DNA of 64,000 bases from JAVJRN01 sp040218415 (GTDB taxonomy: Bacteria; Bacteroidota; Bacteroidia; Cytophagales; Cyclobacteriaceae). The notes below the pieces were generated by a model that was given only the letters and a program-made list of their open reading frames with translations, had not been told where the DNA came from and ran no database searches. Shown here piece after piece: positions 1 to 7,879 of the stretch (within the stretch, counting starts at the first letter, position 1; every line of letters starts with the position of its first letter). The stretch spans positions 1 through 64,000 of the forward strand of contig JAVJRN010000020.1 of NCBI GenBank assembly GCA_040218415.1, read 5' to 3'. The position numbers and the translations under genes are program-made.

Positions 1-5
1 ACAAG

Positions 6-1171
6 GAGACCCTATCTCAAAACGTGCAAAATCACATGAAAATGCTACAGACTTGTCCTGCAAGGGTAATCAAATATTTTAACCATGAAAGCATCAATTA
101 TGCTGCCTAAATATAAATCAATCACCGCTGGGTTAATAACATAAGAGCCTCCCATGCTGTTTTCAATAAATCCAAAGATGTGCTCAACTCTGGCTCTTGT
201 TTTGGATTTCTCTCGATTGGATGTTACTTTTTCTTTGGTTAATGGGGTATTGCGTTTTCCTTTTTCACAAACTTCATAACGCATTTCCTTGAGCTTAATC
301 ACTTTTTCCTGTTCTTCTCCAGTATATGCAGAGTCAGCAAATAGTGGTTGATTATGATCGCGCTCATCTAATAGCCCCTCTAAGGTCTGACTATCATGAA
401 CATTGGCAGTTGTGACTGTATAACCCGTGACTAACTTGCTTTTTGTATCTGATTTCACATGATCTTTGTAGCCATAATAAACTTGGTTATTCTTCTTTGT
501 CCAACGTGCCTCAGTATCCTTTTGAGCCAATTTGTGCTTGTTTTCTTCCTTTTTCCACTCTTCTGGCACTTCTCCTTGTTTGATCTGTTTGTTTTCTTCA
601 CGGCTATTGCGCTGACGCGGATCTTCTACAAATGAAGCATCTACCATTTTACCTTCATTGGCCACAAAACCTAGTATTTCTAGTTTCCCGACAAAAAGGT
701 CAAATAAATCCTTAATACCTCCATCACTTTTTCCCAACTGCTCTTTAAAAAGCCAGATAGTCTTGCTGTCCGGAATATCACAGGCCAAATCGACACATAG
801 GAATCTCTTAAAGCTGAATCTGTCTAGAATTTGAAACTCCATATTGTCGTCGGAAAGGCCGTAATATCGCTGTAAAATCAAAATCTTGAACATTAACACA
901 CAGTCATAAGGTGGTCGTCCTCCTTTATTTCTCTTCGATATATCCCTTCCCAGCTTTCTATCCAAACTATCCCTAAAAAACTCAAAATCGATAATCTGTG
1001 CTAGCTTTTCAAGTGGGTCTTTAAGTTTGCTGAGTTTGTCCAAGACTAGTTGCTCATCAAAAAGGATCCGTGGAGAATGTGCTTTTCGTGACATAATTAT
1101 TAGGTTAGATTGATGAATCTAATTTAATCAGTTATTCGTTATATTGCAAGTGTGTTTTTCTGTGAGGTTTC
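6..1171 (-). mobile_element. IS5-family insertion sequence (approximate ends)
   Basis: The element contains one transposase gene on the minus strand. The left end reads GAGACCCTATCTCAAAAC from position 6. The reverse complement of the sequence ending at 1171 starts GAAACC and continues to AAAAC, matching the left end at about 12 of 18 positions, so I take these as degenerate terminal inverted repeats. The element interrupts a second transposase reading frame, whose N-terminal part lies immediately to the right. No convincing target duplication is visible, because only five bases of left flank are in the window. The ends are therefore estimates. Confidence 0.5.
45..1094 (-). CDS. IS5-family transposase
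   Basis: This 349-residue DDE transposase belongs to the IS5 group and would catalyse cut-and-paste transposition of the surrounding element. An N-terminal DUF772-like domain (about residues 30-125, with the GGRPPYD and YYGLSDD segments typical of the group) precedes the catalytic core. The acidic triad is visible as D152 (VDASF), D254 (ADSAYTG) and E304 (RARVEHIFGF). The length is normal for the family and no frame disruption is seen, so the enzyme may be active. The ATG start at 1094 fits the conserved N-terminus. Confidence 0.92.
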   Translation of the reverse strand: MSRKAHSPRILFDEQLVLDKLSKLKDPLEKLAQIIDFEFFRDSLDRKLGRDISKRNKGGRPPYDCVLMFKILILQRYYGLSDDNMEFQILDRFSFKRFLCVDLACDIPDSKTIWLFKEQLGKSDGGIKDLFDLFVGKLEILGFVANEGKMVDASFVEDPRQRNSREENKQIKQGEVPEEWKKEENKHKLAQKDTEARWTKKNNQVYYGYKDHVKSDTKSKLVTGYTVTTANVHDSQTLEGLLDERDHNQPLFADSAYTGEEQEKVIKLKEMRYEVCEKGKRNTPLTKEKVTSNREKSKTRARVEHIFGFIENSMGGSYVINPAVIDLYLGSIIDAFMVKIFDYPCRTSL

Positions 1172-1398
1172 TAGAGATGCCCTTTAACAATAAAAGCCCC
1201 AATAATATGCCTAGGATCAGAGCTCTTAGCTCCCATGGTACTGCTAAAGCTTATTTTGTAGATTGCCACCAACTCGTCCCAGTGCATAAATCCTGCCAAA
1301 ATGATCCACCGATTCGAAGGGTTGAGATCGATGTGATTGATAGAAGAGAAGTCTTCAATTCTTGTCTGGTGTTGTGAGGTGTAATTGATTATATGCAG
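1172..1398 (-). pseudogene. IS1182-like transposase, N-terminal fragment cut by the IS5 element
   Basis: Reading the minus strand from about 1398 to 1172 gives one frame containing FSSINHIDLNP, NRWIILA, WDELVAIY, MGAKSSDPR and IIGAFIVK. This is the conserved start of IS1182-type transposases (F..INHIDLN, W.EL..IY, IDPR..IGA.IIKH). The frame stops exactly where the IS5 element begins, so the catalytic part must lie left of the window or be lost. No good ATG is present upstream, and an in-frame stop sits near the IS4 element's target site, so the 5' end is also damaged. The family is recognised from memory of its motifs. Confidence 0.6.
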
Positions 1399-1414
1399 GA
1401 TTATTATTTAAATA

Positions 1415-2835
1415 TACTGATATCCGACATAACCCAAATTTTGACAAAAAGGGAGTCGAGCTTTAAAATTAAGGTGATTTTCCTGAGTTTCTAAAAACAC
1501 CCCCCTCCTTGAGAGCAAATAAATTGAGTTGTACTATTTTGAGATCACGCTCTTCTCCTGTCAGCCGACCAGAGTTCACCAACTTGATCAGCGAAATATA
1601 TGAACTCATATTGATTGCTGCCAGATTAACAATGGTTGTAAATAATTCGGCTTCTTTACATTGACGGTGAATTACAGAAAACAGTAAGTTAGCAATCAAG
1701 GCAACCCAAACTTGGGTTTTGATGCCTTCAGTGCTGTCCGAGAAAAAATACCCCAACTCAAAATTTTGTTTCAGTCTCTTGAACAACACTTCTATATTCC
1801 ATCGGTATTTATACAATTGGATGATGGTGGTGGATTGATAATCAAACATATTGGACACAAATTGGAGTACATGACCACTCACATAGTCTTTATAGATAAT
1901 CAAACGGGCTTTTACAGCACTTTCACCAGGCTTTAACAAAATGACTTGATCGGAAATGATCCCTCCATCAGCATACTCACTGATGTGGTTAGGCTGTCCG
2001 CTTAAAACTACGTAATCTGCATTTTCATTAAGACGGGTAACAAAGAACACCTCCTTCATTGTCCACTCAGCCCATTTTTGATAATTGACATAGCCTTTAT
2101 CAAAGACATAAATGCCTCCTTTCTCCACCTCAAGCTGTCCGAGAAAAGATTTGTCGTTACAAGCTGCCTCGGTAATATGCACCAGATCAGGCACGAAACC
2201 ACTCAATGGCATCTTGGTGTGGATTTTTAGCCCTCCTTTCTTTTTGCCGGTAAGTGAGTTGCGGCCTGCTCCTTTAAAAATGTCCACAAACAGAGTAATG
2301 GTTGAAGAATCAAAGAGAGCCACTTTGCTTACATCTAGCTTGTCTTCCTGGAAACTACAATGAACAGGGTTGAGGGTTTCCTTGTAATGTTGGTAGAGTT
2401 GATGGTAAATGGCAGCAAAAACATCACTGCTACGGTTGATATTGGCATCACTCAAAGTGCTGACGGCAGGAAGTTTGTCTATGCCCAGATAAGTCAGCTT
2501 ATCCTCCATGAATAACAGGTTCTTGCACAAAGTATTTAGCGAGTGAGATTTGGTTACAACTCCGTAAAGAATAAACACCAATTGCTTGTAGGTGGTCATT
2601 GTTTTGTAATAGCGATCGCTTGCATGTTCGCTCACACTGGCATCCACAATTTCACGTGGAAGAAAAGAAAGTAACTGACAAAGTACAGGTTGACCTGCAA
2701 GATTTGTATTTTTAACCATGATGTTCAAAGTGTGAAGACTTCAAACATCAGCAACTTTAGCGAGGTATCAAATCCTCGCTATTGTATTTTTTCAAGAACT
2801 CACAAAATATCCCAGTTTTTAGTCGGATACCAATA
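1415..2835 (-). mobile_element. IS4-family insertion sequence with inverted repeats and target duplication
   Basis: The element is 1421 bp long with 14-bp terminal inverted repeats: TACTGATATCCGAC at 1415-1428, and TATTGGTATCCGAC as the reverse complement of 2822-2835 (12 of 14 identical). It is flanked by a perfect 9-bp direct repeat ATTTAAATA at 1406-1414 and 2836-2844, the expected target-site duplication. An intact transposase fills the interior. The perfect duplication suggests a fairly recent insertion next to the IS1182-like fragment. Confidence 0.88.
1469..2728 (-). CDS. IS4-family transposase
   Basis: This 419-residue transposase has an N-terminal DUF4372-like region (residues 10-80) followed by a DDE_Tnp_1 catalytic domain. 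Candidate catalytic acids are D140 (VALFDSST), D210 (YVFDKGYVNY) and E313. E313 lies in the family signature Y308-R309-x-x-x-E313-x-x-x-K317, equivalent to the YREK motif of IS4 transposases. The gene fills the element between its inverted repeats and appears uninterrupted, so the element may be autonomous. Confidence 0.93.
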   Translation of the reverse strand: MNIMVKNTNLAGQPVLCQLLSFLPREIVDASVSEHASDRYYKTMTTYKQLVFILYGVVTKSHSLNTLCKNLLFMEDKLTYLGIDKLPAVSTLSDANINRSSDVFAAIYHQLYQHYKETLNPVHCSFQEDKLDVSKVALFDSSTITLFVDIFKGAGRNSLTGKKKGGLKIHTKMPLSGFVPDLVHITEAACNDKSFLGQLEVEKGGIYVFDKGYVNYQKWAEWTMKEVFFVTRLNENADYVVLSGQPNHISEYADGGIISDQVILLKPGESAVKARLIIYKDYVSGHVLQFVSNMFDYQSTTIIQLYKYRWNIEVLFKRLKQNFELGYFFSDSTEGIKTQVWVALIANLLFSVIHRQCKEAELFTTIVNLAAINMSSYISLIKLVNSGRLTGEERDLKIVQLNLFALKEGGVFRNSGKSP

Positions 2836-2952
2836 ATTTAAATACACAAATTACCTTGCATTTATAAAAACCTTTTTGACCTTAAAAACTCATCTCAAGT
2901 GTCAAATACACACTTTTTAAGCTATCAGAGGAAGCCCTAATTAAGCTTCTTA

Positions 2953-3462
2953 CCTGCAAAAATCAATAAAAAGCTTTTCGGCAGGTTTGTGTTCCAGCAC
3001 CATAGAAGGGCGAAGCATGCTGGTACTGCTGGAGGTGCCAGCAGAACTGGGAGTAGCCATAGCTATATGCAATATAGCGGTTTTGTTGTCGGTATTCCTC
3101 CCATAATAGTCGTTTATTAACCCCTGTGCGTTTTAGCTCCTTCAAGTAAAATTCCATGTGGGAGATAAGCTGTTCATAACGGTCATATTTTTTATAGGCA
3201 GAGTTTCCTGCATTAAAATTGACTTCTAATTCAGGATTTTCGAGCTTAATCAAATCCTTCAGAGCCTCGCTTCTCACAACTCTTGCCAGAAGCGAGGCTC
3301 TGAAGCTTATCTAGGTAGGACTTTACTGTGTTCTTACTCATCCCAAGAGTATGGGCTATCATCTTCTTGCCTTTTCCTTGCTGATGTAGTATTAGTAATT
3401 GCTTTATCTGATCCGGCGTGGAGCGCTCATGGGTTTTGGTTTTCCAGCCATCGGGTAAGTGG
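2953..3462 (-). pseudogene. IS21-family istA remnant, frameshifted
   Basis: Two minus-strand frames together resemble the first third of an IS21 IstA transposase. The upstream frame (about 3462-3290) encodes a helix-turn-helix segment with DQIKQLLILHQQGKG and MIAHTLGMSKNTVKSYLDKL. The downstream frame (3277-2963) contains LIKLENPELE, RTGVNKRLLWEEY and YSYGYSQFCWHLQQYQHAS. A further frameshift follows, because the expected RPSMVLEHKPAEKLFIDF reading occurs in another frame and then ends in a stop. The integrase core and istB are absent. An 18-bp inverted duplication sits exactly at the first frame break. Confidence 0.72.
3257..3305. repeat. Perfect 18-bp inverted repeat inside the istA remnant
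   Basis: CTTCAGAGCCTCGCTTCT (3257-3274) is repeated in inverted orientation at 3288-3305, separated by 13 bp. The repeat would form a strong hairpin. It lies at the point where the istA reading frame breaks, so it looks like a templated inverted duplication that damaged the gene and not a regulatory site. Confidence 0.85.
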
Positions 3463-3497
3463 CAATTTAATTAATGGCGAAAAAACCAAAACCATTA

Positions 3498-3568
3498 TTT
3501 AGAGGGGTCACCATGCTCAAGAATGTATTTCATCTCAAGCTTAGAGGGGTCAGCATCTGCCGGAATGT
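3498..3568. repeat. IS21-type terminal direct repeats
   Basis: Two imperfect copies of TTAGAGGGGTCA-N-CAT-N6-GAATGT occur 42 bp apart, starting at 3499 and 3541. They lie just upstream of the istA remnant, the position where IS21-family elements carry multiple end repeats recognised by the transposase. They therefore probably mark the left end of the decayed IS21 element. The exact terminus was not found. Confidence 0.6.
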
Positions 3569-3599
3569 CAGTTAAATTGGCCTGAAAACAGTCATTTTA

Positions 3600-3744
3600 C
3601 GCACTTTCCAAACACCGGAAGTAGGATGTCAAGATGATCCGGATTATCCATCTGCACCTTTCATGCTTTATCGTGGACTTTTTTCATTGACTTAGAACCT
3701 TCGGTGTTTGGTGTCATATTATCCTGCCGGATGCTACATTGTGT
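3600..3744. other. Short stretch without a recognised gene
   Basis: Nothing coding was recognised here. A loose inverted repeat of about 14 bp (CCAAACACCGGAAG near 3614 and CCTTCGGTGTTTGG near 3704) brackets about 75 bp and sits directly before the putative group II intron start. It could be the original insertion context, such as a terminator-like hairpin. Confidence 0.3.
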
Positions 3745-4374
3745 GTGCGTTGAGTGAGTAAATACAGCTTATGAATTTAAGTGTTCCAAAGGGTGAAACC
3801 GGCGTAGAACTATCCCGTTTTTTATTACTTTTATAACCCGTAACCGCTGGAGTCGTTTCTGGAAGCAAAGCAAGTGGCAAGGGCGTCCACCTACCGTGAG
3901 ATCCCGAATTAAGTAATCAGACCGCTGCTGCAGCCAGACTGCAATGTCATTACTGCGACAATTCCAATACGGACAGCAACTACATTTGGAGGTATAAACA
4001 AGTGGGTTAGTAAATCCCGATAGCTATCGGGATGAAGCACTACGAATACCAAAAGCGTATTTATGTAGATGTAGTAGGAATAGACATAAGCCTTCGCTGC
4101 GCAGAATATTCACTTTACCTTGGGAGGTCTCGACTGTTTCGCGTAACAGATGAGAAGTCATCGGACGGCAAAAGCTATAGTACCAATCAGTAATGAGCTG
4201 TCACCATTAAGTATTAGAGCAAAAGACTCACAAGATTGGGTGAGGTCTAAAACCCTTGTTTTATTACCTCCATTACCGGATAATCGGGTGAATATTGAAC
4301 AAGTACAAAAATTACAAAGTGAGCAAGGTAAAAGCAGTTGCTTGGTTGAAGCAGATCACCTGTTCATATCCTAA
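3745..4374 (+). mobile_element. Group II intron 5' ribozyme fragment lacking its reverse transcriptase
   Basis: The segment starts with GTGCG at 3745, the usual 5' end of group II introns. It then contains blocks I recognise from Bacteroidota group II introns: AGGGTGAAACCGGCGTAGAA, AACCGCTGGAGTCGTT, GGCAAGGGCGTCC, GTAATCAGACCGCTGCTGCA, ACTGCAATGTCATTACTGCGACAATTCCAATACGGACAG (shown only in part here) and TTGGGAGGTCTCG. These correspond to domain I and following structures. No reverse transcriptase coding sequence follows, and no convincing domain V was found, so this is probably a 5' remnant. The identification rests on remembered sequence similarity. A covariance-model search would settle it. 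A 20-bp palindrome interrupts it. Confidence 0.5.
4014..4033. repeat. 20-bp perfect palindrome (CCCGATAGCTATCGGG core)
   Basis: The sequence ATCCCGATAGCTATCGGGAT is a perfect palindrome within the group II intron-like segment. In my recollection the CCCGATAGCTATCGGG core recurs between genes in many Cytophagales genomes, so this may be a dispersed repeat inserted in, or captured by, an intron loop. Only one copy was found in this window. Confidence 0.75.
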
Positions 4375-4564
4375 CCTGTTTTATCATTGGTCATTTGGGT
4401 ATTAATTGGTGTAACCTACCAGTTTGAGGACTCCATAATAAAAGCTGAGTGAATTGAGAGTTTCAAGACTAGGGCGTCCCCACAGGCTTCTCTAAGAAGT
4501 TAGGGCGCCCCCGGCTAGGATAGGGATGAAATTCCCTTAGATTACTCGACTAGGCGGTCGCCCT
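4375..4564. other. Non-coding tail after the intron fragment
   Basis: No gene was recognised. The motif AGGGCG recurs near 4471 and 4503, and its complement CGCCCT occurs near 4557, so the stretch has some self-complementarity next to the 3' end of the methyltransferase-like gene. It could be remnant intron or transposon end sequence. Confidence 0.3.
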
Positions 4565-5623
4565 TTAAGTACGTTTGCTATATTTTTCTGCAAATTGAGT
4601 TGCATTTTCTTTATTCTGCAATCCACCATTCATATAAAAATAACAATAATAGACATAAATCTGGACCAAATCCGGTGAATAATATTTTGAAAAATGCTTG
4701 AACATTTCAATAAAATCTTCCTGGCTAATTTTGTAATACCACGGTAAACTCAAATTTGAAAATAATGCAAAAAGCATATTTTCAATATTGTCATTTATAA
4801 CTACAGCTCCTATATTCGCTAATCCATTGGTTTTTTCGGATTTCAAAAAAATTCTTTTCCCATTGAGAGTATTTAATGATACGCAATTTGTTATTCCATT
4901 TGCATTACCTAGCGTGTGATAAGCCGTATCATGATAAATAATGATGCTATTCTTTTTCATAAAAGGAAGAATTTCCAATATATTCAAGTGTTCCCCAGGA
5001 TTGACATGTACTGTATCAATAAAACAAATATCTATTCCGTCTTCAGGTAAAACATCAAAATATTTACAAGACACTCCATTTGTAAAAAGTTCCCATTTTG
5101 AAACAAGATTAGGAACTATTTGATTGACTAAAAATCCCGTTTTTCTGCCTTTATCTTGTCCCAAAAAATGCACATCTCTATACCAAATAGTATTGTAATC
5201 AAAGGAATAAAGTTTAGTATTCTTCATATCGCGAATTGCATTTAAAATTACACTTGTACTTCCGCCTGCACTTAAACCAATTTCTACAATAGTTTTGGGT
5301 TTTACTTTGCGGATAATCCCGTTCAAAAAAGCCCTTTCTTTATAAGTCATTTCAATTTTTTTGTAATTTGTTTCCTCAATTTCCCCTTGTAAAGATTCTT
5401 CTATGTCTTCAAGAATAAATTCATCATAAAATTCAATTTCAGAAAAGTCAATTTCGTCATAATTCGTATGCTCTTTATTCTTCCATCCTTCAGGGACAAC
5501 AGTAACATTTTCTAAAAGACCAATTCCCCATTCATCTTTTGTTGTTTTTTTCGATCTTCTCAAAATTGCATCCAAATTTTGTTTAGGTGAATTTGTGTAA
5601 ATTTTCATTATGTTTTTCAGCAT
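4565..5623 (-). CDS. Class I SAM-dependent methyltransferase-like protein (CmcI/Methyltransf_24 type)
   Basis: The protein carries a Rossmann-type SAM-binding motif (TIVEIGLSAGGST, about residues 111-123 from the chosen start), an acidic segment SFDY, and a later FIDTVHVNPGEH / IIIYHDTAYHT pair. These resemble the cephalosporin hydroxylase/CmcI and Methyltransf_24 families that modify sugars or small molecules. The frame is open up to 5803, but the first 60 residues look unlike a methyltransferase, so I prefer the ATG at 5623. Substrate is unknown. It stands alone between mobile-element debris, is AT-rich, and may be horizontally acquired. It is intact in length for such a domain. Confidence 0.6.
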   Translation of the reverse strand: MLKNIMKIYTNSPKQNLDAILRRSKKTTKDEWGIGLLENVTVVPEGWKNKEHTNYDEIDFSEIEFYDEFILEDIEESLQGEIEETNYKKIEMTYKERAFLNGIIRKVKPKTIVEIGLSAGGSTSVILNAIRDMKNTKLYSFDYNTIWYRDVHFLGQDKGRKTGFLVNQIVPNLVSKWELFTNGVSCKYFDVLPEDGIDICFIDTVHVNPGEHLNILEILPFMKKNSIIIYHDTAYHTLGNANGITNCVSLNTLNGKRIFLKSEKTNGLANIGAVVINDNIENMLFALFSNLSLPWYYKISQEDFIEMFKHFSKYYSPDLVQIYVYYCYFYMNGGLQNKENATQFAEKYSKRT

Positions 5624-5832
5624 ATTATTGTGTGTGTTTGTTGTTTTTTCTTTGCAAATACTATTAAATCTCATCAAGTTGTTGGCTGAAGCCATATAAC
5701 GGTATGGTTGTAAATCGTTTGGAAGTAAATACTTAACTTCACATCCCAATGGGACACCCAAATCAGGTAGACACAAGAGCATCCCACGATACTGCTGCCA
5801 CATGGTTTAGAGCTTATGTTTAAGAGCGTTTT

Positions 5833-6066
5833 TTATTCAATTATTATTTTTATGTCTTTTAATTCCATAAACTGTTCTACCGATGCTCCAAATTCTGGTT
5901 CATTCAAGTCGCAAAGTCCGTGAATCTTAGCTTTTGTGTTTTCATCAAAATCAGATTTAGGAAGAGCATCCCTAAAATTCAATTCGGGAATCTCAATTAT
6001 TACTTCTACTTCTTTTCTGAAATCTTTACTAAAAAGGTCTTTTCGAATGGTTTTTCTTTTGTGATA
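5833..6066 (-). pseudogene. Degenerate reading-frame remnant, unrecognised
   Basis: A minus-strand frame ending at 5833 reads through KDLFSKDFRKEVEVIIEIPE, FRDALPKSDFDENTKAKIHG and FGASVEQFMELKDIKIIIE before a stop. It looks protein-like, but is preceded by a stop near 6067. Other frames upstream (up to about 6400, including VEYLKTEIKDNILVLFLSSF) also look protein-like but are broken. I read this as the decayed 3' part of a gene of about 600 bp. No family was recognised. Confidence 0.35.
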
Positions 6067-6399
6067 TTAAATATTGTTGTAGATGTAATATCCAAAAAAT
6101 CGACTAAGCTTTTAGTTCAAATATTGTTATGAATTCCTTTCTGATTGTTCATAAGTGCAAATGAAATTCTTAAAGTTTTTATAATTGCCGTAAAATCGAA
6201 TTTCTTTTTCTTTCCTGTCTGGTACGATAAAAACTGTTAATTCAAATCGTGTCCAACTCGGTAAGTATCCTTGTTAGTTTTGTAATATCTTTTCGTTTCA
6301 TAGAAGTTGTCCGAGGTACAACTCCATAAAAAGAGGATAAAAAAAGTACCAATATGTTATCTTTGATTTCAGTTTTCAAATATTCTACAAACAACATTT

Positions 6400-7232
6400 T
6401 TTTGAGTCTCATTTTTTAAGTACTTGTATATCAGAGACAAACCCAATTACAAACGTTCATGAACGACCAATATCGGATAGCTCATCGATAACTAAATTTC
6501 AATGTAGTAATTCCATATAATAACTACAAATAAAAATTTTGTTTATGATTTTTTTCATTCCTGTCCGATAAAAATTAGCACCTAAAATCCGCAACTATAG
6601 AATGAAAAGTCAATTTAGCCAGAGCAAGGCTGCAACCGGGCTTTTTTGAATGGAAGTATGAGGGAAAAGAATGTCTTTCTTTGCGCAGTTATGGCTATGG
6701 TAGAAGGATTTGTGGTATTACTTCTTCATTGCTATACTGGCTACTGTATTGGCATAGTAACCGCTTGTCTAAAAACTGCATCCCAAAAGTACAGCCTTGA
6801 TTTCTGGATGACGCATAAACAGTTCCTTCGACGTTATATATTATACTTCTCAATACTATCAAAAGCTTTGAAACCGAAAGACTTGGTACACTTTGAACTA
6901 AAAAATGAACATGATCAAGCTAATGACCTATTTCTACAAATTCCATCTCATAACGTTCCGATATTTCAAGACATATTGCTTTCAATTTAGAACCGGTCTC
7001 TTGGGTTTATACCTTTCGCCGAAATTTCATCAGAAAAACATGGTGATAGAGAAGTAGCGTCTTGTTATGACTCTTATGAATATGATCAGACGTATCCTCA
7101 AAATACGCTTTTTCAAAGCGTCATAAAAACCTTTAGGTTTTCAAAATTTCCTCCCTTCTCACCCAGAGGCAGAGCCTAGGGGAATTCTCTTCAATTAAAG
7201 GCGCTTTTCAAAAAGTAGAAGTAGAAATAATG
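6400..7232. other. Apparently gene-free decayed region
   Basis: No convincing gene was found. A plus-strand frame of about 114 codons (6646-6990) has no recognisable domain and an unconvincing composition, so it is not called. The sequence is AT-rich, like the neighbouring mobile-element debris, and separates it from the core gene hslV. Confidence 0.4.
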
Positions 7233-7769
7233 CTACAGCACTTCCACAATAATGTTATGATTGGTGTAAATGCAAATGTCGGCGGCTATGCCTAAACCCT
7301 CTTTTACTATCTCCTCAGCAGTCATATCTCCAGCATGCCTTTTCAGAGCTAAAGCAGCAGACTTTGCGTACATACTTCCTGAACCAATAGCAGCAATATT
7401 CTCATCAGGCTCCAAAACGTCCCCTGTTCCTGAAATAATAAGTATTTCATCTTTGTCGGCAACTATCATCATGGCCTCTAACTTACGGAGATAGCGATCC
7501 GTTCTCCAATCTTTCGCAAGCTCAACAGCTGCTCGCTTCATATTTCCTGAAAAAGCACCCAACTTCTCATCCAAACGTTCCAAAAGAGTAAAAGCATCCG
7601 CGGTTGAACCCGCAAAACCAGTAACAATTTTTCCATCGAGTAGCTTACGAATTTTTTTGACGTTACTCTTAGCCACAGTATTGCCCATCGTCGCTTGTCC
7701 GTCAGCACCAATAGCAATCTGTCCGTTGTGCTTTACGGCTAGTACGGTCGTCGATCTTATTTTTTCCAT
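7233..7769 (-). CDS. hslV: ATP-dependent protease peptidase subunit HslV
   Basis: HslV forms the proteolytic double hexamer of the cytoplasmic HslUV (ClpYQ) protease, an N-terminal nucleophile threonine protease related to proteasome beta subunits. After removal of the short leader MEKIRS, the catalytic residue is Thr7 (TTVLAV). Conserved blocks GADGQATMGNTV, KKIRKL, GFAGSTADAFTL, ELAKDWRTDRYLRKLEA and ICIYTNHN are all present. The length of 178 residues is typical. The unfoldase gene hslU is not in the window, so the two subunits are encoded apart. It follows the PDH E2 gene on the same strand, but a hairpin element intervenes, so independent transcription is likely. Confidence 0.97.
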   Translation of the reverse strand: MEKIRSTTVLAVKHNGQIAIGADGQATMGNTVAKSNVKKIRKLLDGKIVTGFAGSTADAFTLLERLDEKLGAFSGNMKRAAVELAKDWRTDRYLRKLEAMMIVADKDEILIISGTGDVLEPDENIAAIGSGSMYAKSAALALKRHAGDMTAEEIVKEGLGIAADICIYTNHNIIVEVL

Positions 7770-7787
7770 GTTCTTTGATAATGATAA

Positions 7788-7860
7788 AAGGCTATCTCAA
7801 AATTAAGGGTAACCTTTGCTGTTAACTTCACAGCATCCGACCTAATTTTGAAATAGCCTT
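7788..7860. mobile_element. 73-bp MITE-like element / hairpin between hslV and the PDH E2 gene
   Basis: AAGGCTATCTCAAAATTA (7788-7805) and its near-perfect inverted copy TAATTTTGAAATAGCCTT (7843-7860; 17 of 18 pair) enclose 37 bp. The pair is flanked on both sides by GATAA (7783-7787 and 7861-7865), which looks like a 5-bp target duplication. The block CTATCTCAAAA is identical to part of the IS5-family element's left end at the window start. Transcribed from the minus strand, the hairpin is followed by TTTTATC and could terminate the upstream E2 transcript. Confidence 0.6.
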
Positions 7861-7879
7861 GATAAATGTGATTTGACTG

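Noticed and set aside
1144..1377. Plus-strand reading frame of 77 codons
   Set aside because: It is antisense to the recognisable IS1182-like transposase fragment and has no protein features of its own.
3610..3725. Possible integron attC site formed by CCAAACACCGGAAG and its inverted partner
   Set aside because: The arms do not match the core-site consensus (RYYYAAC / GTTRRRY), and no integron integrase or cassette array is present.
4150..4374. Plus-strand frame of 74 codons
   Set aside because: It lies within the group II intron-like RNA segment and shows no reverse transcriptase motif.
6646..6990. Plus-strand reading frame of 114 codons between decayed DNA and hslV
   Set aside because: It has no domain, signal peptide or convincing codon pattern, and lies in a region of broken frames.
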